A DNA stretch of 64,000 bases from Marsupella aquatica (Eukaryota > Marchantiophyta). Below the pieces are notes generated by a model. It had not been told where the DNA came from, searched no databases, and worked only from the letters and a program-made list of their open reading frames with translations. The stretch's first letter is position 1. The number at the start of each line of letters is the position of its first letter. The translations under genes and the position numbers were made by a program. Below are positions 9,056 to 17,792 of the stretch, piece after piece. Location of the stretch: the NCBI GenBank assembly GCA_973895155.1, contig OZ316892.1, positions 29,140,001 to 29,204,000 on the forward strand. Direction: 5' to 3'.

Positions 9056-10088
9056 TAGAGCATTTATTTCCTTGTATGCACACCTTGTCTTGAGGAGTGA
9101 GTTATGCAATGCCCCAGCAATCTAGGTATAGTTATGTAACTGGGAATGCAACTCAGAATATACAAGTTTTTTCACACAAAATAGAAAAATGGCCATGACC
9201 AGGCTTTGTATGATAAAAGCCATTTTATCATGCCCCAGCAACCTAGGTATAGTTATGTAACTGGGTATGCAACTCAGAATATAAATGTTTATAATACAAT
9301 ATAGAAAATGGCTTTGTATCAAAGAATGCAAAATTCAAAGCATTTTCATCCTATTTTTCTTTACACCCTATTGCATGACCTTCACTTGAATATCTTACTT
9401 TCTTTGTTTATTTCCAAAACTTACTCAAATTTTTCACTTTAAGTTAAAGTTCTCATTATGTGCATTCTGGGCCATAATGTTCCCTCAAACTTGGGCTAAA
9501 GTATATTTATTGGGACATTATCAACATTTTTTAGTGGCAAAATTTGGCTAGGTTCCACCTTTCCAAAAACTTTTTGCATCGCCCATTGGCCAGTTGGATA
9601 GATTCCACTTCTTCAAAGGCTTTCCATCTCCCATTGGCCAGTTTCTCACCTAGCTAGCGACAAACCCCTTTGCCAGAATCTAACTGTCATCCTTAAAACT
9701 AGGGAGATCTGAGGGTTAGAAACAATGTATAAAAAATCAAAGAATATATATTCCTAGCATCTTCTCTTTCACACATTGGCAAGAAAGAAAATACCTTAAA
9801 AGATTATGCTGAACACCCACACACTAGGTGGCCCGGAGTCCTCACTTCCTTTCTTCACATTGTGTGCGAAGAAGTTAGGGTTTTCAAGTCAATTGCGCAA
9901 AAGACTTGAAATTTTTTGTGGAAGAAATGTAGGGGTATTTTAATCCAATTTTGATAATTATAAGAACTATAGGGTTTTTAATACCAAATATGGGAATATT
10001 CTTAGAATATTCCTTACAATTAGGGGAAAATAGTGGAAATCTATTTTAATTTCCTAAGTTTTAGGGGCCTTGAGCTAGGTGGCAACAA
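9056..10088. other. Intergenic, AT-rich, with a 121-bp tandem duplication
   Basis: Two diverged copies start at 9111 and 9232, each with GCCCCAGCAA and then GGTATAGTTATGTAACTGGG. The remainder (9320-10088) shows no gene-like frame or recognised element. Confidence 0.6.
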
Positions 10089-10133
10089 TTTTCTGGCCCA
10101 AGCTAGCTTCCATGGCTGATGGTATAAGTTGGA
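10089..10133. repeat. Dispersed repeat, copy 1
   Basis: Contains TTCTGGCCCAAGC and then CCATGGCTGATGGTATA, shared with copies at 10802 and 11586. Family unknown. Confidence 0.6.
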
Positions 10134-10801
10134 TAGAAAACACCTCAACGATTTTACACGTTCTGTATCTTCTACAATATTTAGGAGTCCAATTCTGGTC
10201 ATGACTGTCCTGCTCCGTCGGAGGGTGATGTGGGGGGGGGGGGGGGGCGGGGAATGTTCGTTGCTTGCCAGGCTGCCGCTATCATCCAAAAAATTGGAAT
10301 TTCTATTCATTGTCAACGTTTTGTGTCATAGCACACGGGATCTCCAGGTTGGCCCATGGGCGAAGGACAAAATCAAGCTCCTCAACAGTCAAGTGGATGT
10401 GAAATCACTTATCCACTGCTGCAAGTGCCTCGTGTCATACATATGGGACTCCTCATACCTGAAATCCTCAAACCCCACAATTGCACTTCCTAAGTGCATG
10501 AAACTACCATGTGCAGTTGTCCTAGCATATTTGTTGCAGTAATTGATTAATTCATGTGCAGTCTTATAGATAGAAATGTCATTATGCATTTGTCTTGTAG
10601 TGAGTTAACCTGCACTTACATATGGCGCATTTATAAAGGAGATTATCATAATATTAGGGGACAACAAGATAGACCTGCATTTACCCACAAAATGCACTTA
10701 CACACATTGTACTTATCCAAGGTAGAAAATGATTGGCTGTAACTCACATACAACCCTGATTTGACACCCCTCATACCCTATAGCTAGGCCTGGTGTCTAA
10801 A
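10134..10801. other. Intergenic, no recognised gene
   Basis: Contains a 16-base G run (10232-10247) and, at 10608-10715, phrases such as TGCACTTACA and TGCATTTAC that recall the array at 15931-16793. ORFs here are short and unlike known proteins. Confidence 0.5.
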
Positions 10802-10880
10802 CTTTTCTGGCCCAAGCAAGCTTCCATGGCTGATGGTATACATTGGACCGTTGTGCACCTTGGATTGTCCACACTCAAGG
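10802..10880. repeat. Dispersed repeat, copy 2
   Basis: Shares TTCTGGCCCAAGC, CATGGCTGATGGTATAC and then GTTGTGCACCTTGGATTGTC with copy 3. It is longer than copy 1. Confidence 0.65.
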
Positions 10881-11048
10881 GACCTTCTAACCAGTACATT
10901 AGGGAGTGTCAAAGACCTGCCATAAGCAAGGTCTTATGACTGACTTTTTGAAGGACTTGGAAGGGTTGTCAAATTTTGACCCAAAGTGACTCAGCAACGC
11001 CGCTAAAGTGACTCAGCGAGGTCGCTGGTGTTGTAGATTTAGAGTATT

Positions 11049-11156
11049 GAAGTTGTTATTGTTTGAAGTATTTTGGCAAGGGTCCCCAAAGGGACTCAGC
11101 GAGAAGTTGTTATTGTTTGAAGTATTTCGGCGAGGGTCCCCAAAGGGAATCAGCGA
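11049..11156. repeat. Tandem duplication, 54-bp unit
   Basis: GAAGTTGTTATTGTTTGAAG begins at 11049 and again at 11103. Each is followed by GGGTCCCCAAAGGGA and a CTCAGCGAG or ATCAGCGAG phrase that also occurs at 10990-11025. Confidence 0.8.
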
Positions 11157-11237
11157 GGCCACCAAAGGGATGTATGCAATAGGCGAGGACACTGAACTAA
11201 AGTGATATGGGTGACTCATGACTAGAATTAACAACCT

Positions 11238-11535
11238 AACCAATTGGCTTAGGTCAATTGGCTAGGGGATTTGCCTGGAACTGAGAGGTCCCGGGTTCAA
11301 TGGGTGTGTGGGTGGGATGGGTTTTGTGGGTAGTGGATTGGAGTTCTGATTATCTGCTCGGCCCCTGGTCGTCCACTTTGTGGCCCTGATTTAATCCTCT
11401 CTCCTTCCTGGTGCGGGTCCCTGTCGGATCCGTTGGGGCTCACCCTGGTCTGGGTTCCCTACAGAAATATTGTCACATTGGGATGGGGGGAGTCTAATTG
11501 TATTTCCTCCCCATTTCCTTTCAAGACAAAAAAAA
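11238..11535 (+). mobile_element. tRNA-derived SINE with 14-bp target-site duplication
   Basis: A unit of about 298 bp with a tRNA-like head: a box A-like stretch near 11246-11261 (GGCTTAGGTCAATTGG) and a box B-like GGGTTCAATGG at 11293-11303. It ends in an A run (11528-11536) and is flanked by the perfect direct repeat AGAATTAACAACCT at 11224-11237 and 11536-11549. An internal RNA polymerase III promoter, an A-rich 3' end and a long target duplication define a SINE. It is non-coding and depends on a LINE for movement. The intact flanks suggest a fairly young insertion. The family could not be named. Confidence 0.85.
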
Positions 11536-11585
11536 AGAATTAACAACCTCTCTTTCACACCTCTCTTTCACACGGGCTTCTATAA

Positions 11586-11672
11586 TCTTCTGGCTTAATA
11601 AGCCACCTTTCATGGCTGACGGTATACTGGACAGTGGACACGTTGTGCACCTTGGATTGTCCAGACTCGAGG
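11586..11672. repeat. Dispersed repeat, copy 3
   Basis: Contains TTCTGGC, CATGGCTGACGGTATAC and GTTGTGCACCTTGGATTGTC, matching copy 2 (10802-10880). It lies about 220 bp upstream of the DUF4079 start codon. Confidence 0.65.
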
Positions 11673-11894
11673 GGAACCTTTTCAGCTTGAATGGGTTGGG
11701 TTTTTATCATTCTTTATTGTTTATTAAATGACTGGCGTGCAATTTTCGATAGAGCGATTTTTGTTCACACTTTTAGTGATCGGTCTGCCTGTTCTCCTAC
11801 AGCCTTGGGAATCCTCGAGCTTGTCGTGCTTCAGAATTACTTCGCTCTCTTAGAGAGATTGGGTTGAGAGGATTCGTTCCCACAAGCTTCCGTC

Positions 11895-12860
11895 ATGGCG
11901 ATGGCGGCATTGCAAGCTATGGGATGCTCTCGAGCTGCAGTGGCAGCAGCAGTCTTCTCTGGGGCACCCTCAGGTTGTTGTAGAGCTCCTGAAGCTGGTT
12001 TGTCTGTGATTCTGCCACAACAACGTCGAAGGAGAGGAGGACTCCATAGCTCATCTTCCACATCCTGCAGGGCTGCCAATGTTGGGCGGAAGTTTTCGAG
12101 ATTGGATGTGCATGCAGGAATCAAAGTTGATGAGAGGAGGTTGGAGCCCGCTGAGGAGGAGGCCAAGGAAATGGAGATTCTGGGCGATTCTAGCGGGTTT
12201 TATGAGAAGGCCTTCCTAGCCGCTGCCATTGCTCTCATGCCTCTGGTGGATGTGGAGGCCGCGTCCGCAGCAGGTGGAGAGTTCGGTTTGCTGGAAGGAA
12301 GGAGTGTGGCACTCCTTCATCCGATAGTGATGGGTGGATTGTTCGCCTACACTATTTATGCGGGCTACTTGGGTTGGCAATGGAGGCGCGTCCGAACTAT
12401 CCAAAACGACATAGCCGAGCTGAAGAAACAGGTCCAAAAGGTTACAGTTGCAGCAGGAGATAAGTCTGCTCCGCCACCACCGCCATCACCCGTCGAGGCC
12501 CAAATCAATTCCCTTACCGAGGAAAGGAAAGAGCTGGTCAAAGGTGGCTTTAGGGATAAACACTTCAATGCTGGTTCAATCCTGCTTGGTTTGGGAGTTT
12601 TTGAAGCCGTTGGCGGTGCAGTGAACACCTGGTTTAGAACTGGAAAGCTATTTCCTGGGCCACATCTGTTTGCTGGTGCGACTATCACCATCTGCTGGGC
12701 GCTAGCTGCTTCCCTTGTGCCTTCCATGCAGAAAGGCAATGAAACTGCACGAAATCTCCACATTGGGCTGAATCTGGTCAATGTTGCGCTTTTCGTTTGG
12801 CAAATTCCAACAGGATGGGAAATAGTACTGAAAGTTTTCGAGTTCACCAAATGGCCTTGA
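11895..12860 (+). CDS. Chloroplast DUF4079 membrane protein, intronless
   Basis: 321 codons. The first ATG has a good context (GTCATGG). Residues 1 to about 70 are Ala/Ser/Arg-rich with few acids, as in a chloroplast transit peptide. A hydrophobic stretch ending VEAASA (about 105-126) could be a second, thylakoid-type targeting segment. Four likely membrane helices follow at about 139-160, 225-246, 256-277 and 288-310, with a charged coiled-coil-like segment and a run of prolines (193-199) between the first two. Histidines H142, H223, H257 and H289 lie at or near helix ends. The C-terminal half matches the plant and cyanobacterial DUF4079 family (Arabidopsis At3g61870-like), whose function is not established. 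The neighbouring genes are unrelated. No TATA box was seen, and the upstream 300 bp contain a dispersed repeat. Confidence 0.88.
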   Translation: MAMAALQAMGCSRAAVAAAVFSGAPSGCCRAPEAGLSVILPQQRRRRGGLHSSSSTSCRAANVGRKFSRLDVHAGIKVDERRLEPAEEEAKEMEILGDSSGFYEKAFLAAAIALMPLVDVEAASAAGGEFGLLEGRSVALLHPIVMGGLFAYTIYAGYLGWQWRRVRTIQNDIAELKKQVQKVTVAAGDKSAPPPPPSPVEAQINSLTEERKELVKGGFRDKHFNAGSILLGLGVFEAVGGAVNTWFRTGKLFPGPHLFAGATITICWALAASLVPSMQKGNETARNLHIGLNLVNVALFVWQIPTGWEIVLKVFEFTKWP

Positions 12861-14514
12861 ACATCGTCGCATTTTACACGGTTGCCTGGGAATCTACAGT
12901 AGGTAGGCGCTTTGGATGATTGGTGTTTTCGTACCTCTAGCGTTTCCCTGGGTAAATCCTGTGCATGAACTCCGGCAATGAAAAGGAGGCAGAGTTGTTT
13001 CCGGCTGATAGATACGTATTGTCACCTGTCATTCACTAGTTTGGCATCAATAATGCACTGACGTTCACTGGTAGAGGTCCCTCGTTTGTACATATCCTGA
13101 GCAATGACTTTCCATCAAGATTCGTTCTTCATTACATTGATGCATATTTTGAAGACGACATTGGTTCATATTTTGAACCTCACTAAAGTCCCCTGTCGTT
13201 GGCTGATGAAATAAGAGTAAGATGGATGGGCTGCCTCTTTTTGAAAAGAAAATTTGGAATTGGCGTTTGTGTGCCCATCTTTGGTTTTTTTTACGGTTTC
13301 TTTCGTCTTCATTATGCCATCTTTCGGCTATTTTTCTGGGTTTGGATGTGTCTGATCATGCTTTGCCTCGCTTTAATTGGGGATTGGGAGCACGTATCAT
13401 CTGTTTCGGAAGTAGCAATGCCCGACGATTTCTCAAAATTGTTGTACTGAAGGAAGAGCCAAGTATTGACCTCTTGCCTTTGGTAGTCACTTCCATTGTA
13501 AATTTTTCTGTGTCTTGTTCCCCTAGAAGAACAACTTCCATGGACTTGAAAGGAGATGCAGAGGTGTGCTAAATACTAGTTGAGTCACTGACCGATGCTC
13601 GCACAGTTTAGCTCTCGGTCGTGATTGCAGACTTCCTCTTCTTGGAGTCCCACGTAGAGGGCAAGGCGAAGGTACTAACTATCAGGGGAAGGAGAGAAAT
13701 TGTGGACATCGTGGTTTTGACGAAAGCAAAGAGGCAGGTTATTTTCCTAATGAAGTTGACGGAGCACTAAGGGTAAATGAAACCTTTCTCTGCATTCCTT
13801 CTCGATCGAGTAGAGGTATTTCAACGGCAAGACAAAAACAGAGAACTAACATTCTCCATAGTATCAGTAGATCGCCTGTGGGCATTGTGGTTGTCGCCGG
13901 TTGTAGGTTGCAACATGAGGGATGAATTGCCAGCATAGAAGACTTGGTGAATTCAGCAGAGCATGACTGGGAAGGTCTGGAAGTGACTACGTCCAGGATG
14001 ATGAACAGGTCGAGGTCGACTTTGAGGACATAAGCGCTGGTTATGGGCCCACATCAGGCAAGCTCATTGGTTTCTTGTGAAATTGTAGGCAGATTGCAGT
14101 CGTTAGTTTTGGGCGAATGCACCTCCACACATGTCGGAGCCCCAATCGATGACTAATTTGGGTTGCGTGCCGGCATGTCAAGTTATTGCAGTCGGGAGTT
14201 TTGGGTCAGTCCACTGTCACCATCCATGAAAATGCCCCAATTCGTCTGGACAGGAGGAGAGAACTCTATTGGAAATGAAGTTTTGTCTGAAAACGCCATC
14301 CAATCCTTTAATTAATAAACCAGCGAAAGGAAGGATTCATCATTGTACTCTTCTAGGATTTCAACAGGTATCCAGGGTTGATTGTCAAGAGAGTCACATA
14401 CTTTACTGTCACTCCTTTTCCTTGCAACATATAAGGGGTTAGGTTTAAATGGTTTTTTGCTAGGGTGGAGAACATCACCATGCATGAAGGAGAAGCTGTT
14501 AAAAACATTCCTTT
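12861..14514. other. Intergenic, 3' flank of the DUF4079 gene
   Basis: An AATAAT near 13048 may serve as a polyadenylation signal. An 83-codon ORF (13199-13450) is very hydrophobic and has no recognised family. A 55-codon ATG-less frame (13618-13770) looks slightly coding-like but was not identified. Nothing firm is seen. Confidence 0.4.
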
Positions 14515-14625
14515 ATCTCATATTCCTAGACTAAGTTTTGATTCGTCAGATCTCACTAGATTGAAAATAACAGCCAGATGTTAGCTAATGGGCTCTGTGG
14601 GTGGGTGGCAAACTGGCTAATTCGA
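14515..14625. repeat. Dispersed repeat, copy related to 33808-33920
   Basis: The order CTCATATTCCTAGA, CAGATCTCACTAGATT, AAAATAACAG and GGGCTCTGTGGGTGGG recurs in diverged form at 33808-33920. Family not identified. Confidence 0.6.
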
Positions 14626-14654
14626 GCCTGTCAAACCAGTGCCATAAAGGAGGT

Positions 14655-14817
14655 AAGGCCGGCCTAGGACATAAGGAGTTACGGGCTACCAAAATACAAG
14701 CCCCATAAGAATCTTATATCTGCCCAGAAAGGCCTGTCCAGAAAGGCCTGTCTAGGACGCAGTGAGTTACCGGTTACCTAAATACAAGCCCCAATTTTTT
14801 TTTACATTTGCCCAGAG
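14655..14817. repeat. Diverged tandem duplication, 88-bp unit
   Basis: AAGGCCGGCCTAGGAC at 14655 and AAGGCCTGTCTAGGAC at 14743 each lead to a GAGTTAC and AAATACAAGCCCC phrase. Confidence 0.75.
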
Positions 14818-14820
14818 AGC

Positions 14821-15095
14821 TCACTTGAATTGAGACTAGTAGATCTAGAGTTCAAATGTAGTGATTCACTATTCCATTTCTTTGGGGTTTCACAGATTTC
14901 CCCTTAATTAAAATAGATAAATAAACAAGAATCTTACTTTTAAAAGGTTTCGTCCATATGTGGTACTCACTTGAGTTGAGACTCATAGATTTGGAGTTCA
15001 AATTGTGATTCATTCTTCCCTTTGTGTGAGGTTTCACGAACTCCTTAATTAAAAAGAAAACAAACAAACAAGAATCTTCCTTCTAAAAGTTTTCA
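14821..15095. repeat. Diverged tandem duplication, 146-bp unit
   Basis: Copies start at 14821 and 14967 (TCACTTGA(A/G)TTGAGACT, then GAGTTCAAAT) and each ends in an A-rich stretch with ACAAGAATCTT. The GAGTTCAAAT core resembles a pol III box B, so a tandem SINE pair is possible but unproven. Confidence 0.7.
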
Positions 15096-15930
15096 GCCTA
15101 TGACTTGCTTATGGCAATAGTTTGCTTAGGGCAATAGTTTGCAGGCCTTAGTGAAGACAAAAAACCTGGACACTTTATGCCAAAAGTGACTAAGACTTTT
15201 CAATGAGGTGGAATTTGGCCAAGTTCCACCACTAAACAGAACTCTGGTCCCATCTTCTCTGCGCTGCCTCCTCCCCCCCACTTTCTCCAATGTTTCCTGT
15301 ATATGAGAATTTTTGCACAGTGTGAAGGGGCTTGTGAGTGATACAAAGCTATTTATGAAAAATTTAGTGACCTGTTCACCAAAATCCATGGTCCCTATTT
15401 CACCATACATAGATGTACTGTATCTGTCTTATTGTGACTGTACAAATACAAAAACTATTCTTCAAGGCCTATGTCTAGAGTGAAACCTCTACACTGTGAC
15501 TTTGGGGGCGTGATTGAAATTTAGAGTATGAGTGAAAAACAAAGATTTGGGGCATGGTGAATCTCTGAAAATGGCAGACCTAATCTTGGAAAATGGCACA
15601 GTTGGCTTGAATGTCCTCACCTTTACTTATGCTTCAAAAAGGGGCACTCTAGGTACAGTACAATTTGAACAAGTGCAGGCCGACCGTGTAGTCTTCTAAT
15701 TTTAGAAAGATCTTGTTCACAACTGTGCCAAAAATGGTATTTTGCATAAGTGCAGGCTGATCCTCACTAACAACAAATATGTGACTGCATTATGTCTATA
15801 GGAGTATACATACCTTTATCAGTTACTGCAATTCATACACAAGAAACATATATTGATAACTGCAGCCAAAATTACATAAAGTGGTTTCTTGCACTTGTCC
15901 AGATGATTGATACAGTATGAACGTTCATGG
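15096..15930. other. Intergenic, nothing gene-like recognised
   Basis: AT-rich. A 94-codon minus-strand ORF (15126-15410) has no recognised features. Confidence 0.4.
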
Positions 15931-16793
15931 TTTGTGGTTTAGTGATGGGCAACCTGCACTTACAAACAGTGCAGTTTTTGGTGCAATCACAAAGTAATTT
16001 CCTGTATTTTTGGGTGCATTTACAAAGAAATTTGCTCTATTATTGAGGGCCTACACTGCCACCTTGCAGTGCCCTTATATATTTGTGATTTAGTGATGGG
16101 CAGCCTGCACTTACAAACAGTGCATTTTTTTGGGTGCATTCACAAACCAATTTCCTGTATTTTTGGGTGCATTTACAAAAACATTTGCTCTGTTATTGAG
16201 TGACTACACTACCGCAATGCAGTGCCCTTATATATTTGTGGTTTAGTGATGGCAACATGCACTTACAAAAGTTGCATTTTTCTGGTGCATTCACAAACCA
16301 ATTTCCTGTATTTTTGGGTGCATTTACAAAAACATTTGCTCTATTATTGAGTGACTACACTACCACCATGCAGTGCCCTTATATATTTTTGGTTTAGTGA
16401 TGGCAACCTGCACTTACAAACCGTGCATTTTTTTGGTGCATTCAGAAAGTAATTTCCTGTATTTTTGGGTGTATTTACAAAGAAATTTGCTCTATTATTG
16501 AGTGACTACACTACCACCATGCAGTGCCCTTATATATTTGTGGTTTAGCGATGGGCAACCTGCACTTACAAGCAGTGCATTTTTTGGTGCATTCACATAG
16601 TAATTTCATGTATTTTGGGGTGCATTTACAAAGAAATTTTCTCTATTATTGAGTGACTACACTACCACCTTGCAGTGCCCTTATATATTTGCTGTTTAGT
16701 GATGGGCAACTTGCACTTCCAAGCAATGCATTTTCTGGTGCATTTATAAATAAATTTGCTCTATTATTGAGGGACTACACGACCACCTTGCAG
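15931..16793. repeat. Tandem array, six copies of about 151 bp
   Basis: Units start at 15931, 16082, 16235, 16386, 16537 and 16688 with TTTGTGGTTTAGTGATGG or a close variant. They contain GCACTTACAAAC, GGTGCATTCACAAA, TTGCTCTATTATTGAG and CAGTGCCCTTATATAT in fixed order. The last unit is truncated. The array ends about 1 kb upstream of the NO VEIN start codon. Confidence 0.95.
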
Positions 16794-17792
16794 TTACACG
16801 GAATGCAGTTATCCACTGTAGACTGTAGTGCTCATCGGACTGTACACGCCCTGAACATGAATGGGTTCCCAAGCTCTTTCCCTCTCTCCCCTCCCCTCTC
16901 GTTCCTTCAATCCTCTGCTCGGCTGAGGTTTTAGTGGCACGAGAATCAGCCGAGCAACAAGGCTCTGCATTCGGCCGAGCACAAAAGAGCAGAATAGAGC
17001 AGTAGAGCAATTTTGGTATCATTTCGTTGGAGATATTGTTGTGTTGTGTTGAGTTCTGTTGTTGTTGTTGTTGTTTTGGTTGGAGATGGCCGCGATTGCA
17101 GCTACTGTGGTCGGTGCTGCTCTCGGATCCGTTGCTGCAAGGGAGACGGCTGCAACCCTAGTGTGGATCTCGATCGGAGGCCACAGCGAGCGGTCTTTGA
17201 GGGATTCGACGACTGTCCGGTGCCGTTCTCCCATTTTTCCCACTTCAACTGGGTTTCCCGTGTTCGTATCCACTGGGGTAGAAGTGGGCACTCAAGAGAA
17301 GCTTTTCTGTGGTCTGCGTGACAATAATGCCTGATCTGGAATGTATGGCGTCGTCATCTGTTGGATTCTAGGGTTTTTACCAACAGAATGATATCTTATT
17401 TGCTACCTGGCTGCAATCTGTGTTGAGCCTTGTGGACTATATCATAGAAATTGGTTTTCCGAGTGCTTTGTAAGTCTGTGAACAGTGGCCTTGATATAGA
17501 AACTATAACTCGCCTTGGAGGTTTCAAGGTAACACTCAGGTCCTGTGTACATCTCTCGAGATTGTGGTTGGAGGTGTCCACGTAGAATGAGGACTGCGGC
17601 ACTTGAGAGTTGATGATCGAAAAGCCAATTGGTTCAAGCATGTTAGTTTTTTTCCGTGCTTTCCGTCCCAAGAAGTGAGTGCATTCCATTGTATTTGCAC
17701 GATTTATGCCCAATGTCGTGCTAGTTTAGCGCAATTCTTGAAAATTTTGTAGAGTAAGCTCAGGGTTTATCGTCTTGTGAGGGTTTTAGACC
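16794..17792 (+). promoter_or_regulatory. Probable promoter and 5' untranslated region of the NO VEIN gene
   Basis: About 1 kb between the tandem array and the ATG. It includes a CT-rich tract at 16875-16912 and a TTG repeat at 17056-17076, both common in plant 5' leaders. No clear TATA box was found. ORFs of about 90-105 codons on both strands (17013-17334) are not recognised. A leader intron is possible but not demonstrable. Confidence 0.45.

Noticed and set aside
11238-11310. A functional tRNA gene at the box A/B sequences
   Set aside because: The D-arm region is too long and no acceptor stem pairs. The A tail and target duplication show it is a SINE head.
13199-13450. 83-codon ORF downstream of the DUF4079 gene
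   Set aside because: Hydrophobic low-complexity translation with no family resemblance; it lies in the probable 3' flank.
15931-16793. CRISPR-like regularly spaced repeats
   Set aside because: The whole 151-bp unit is repeated without unique spacers, and the genome is eukaryotic.
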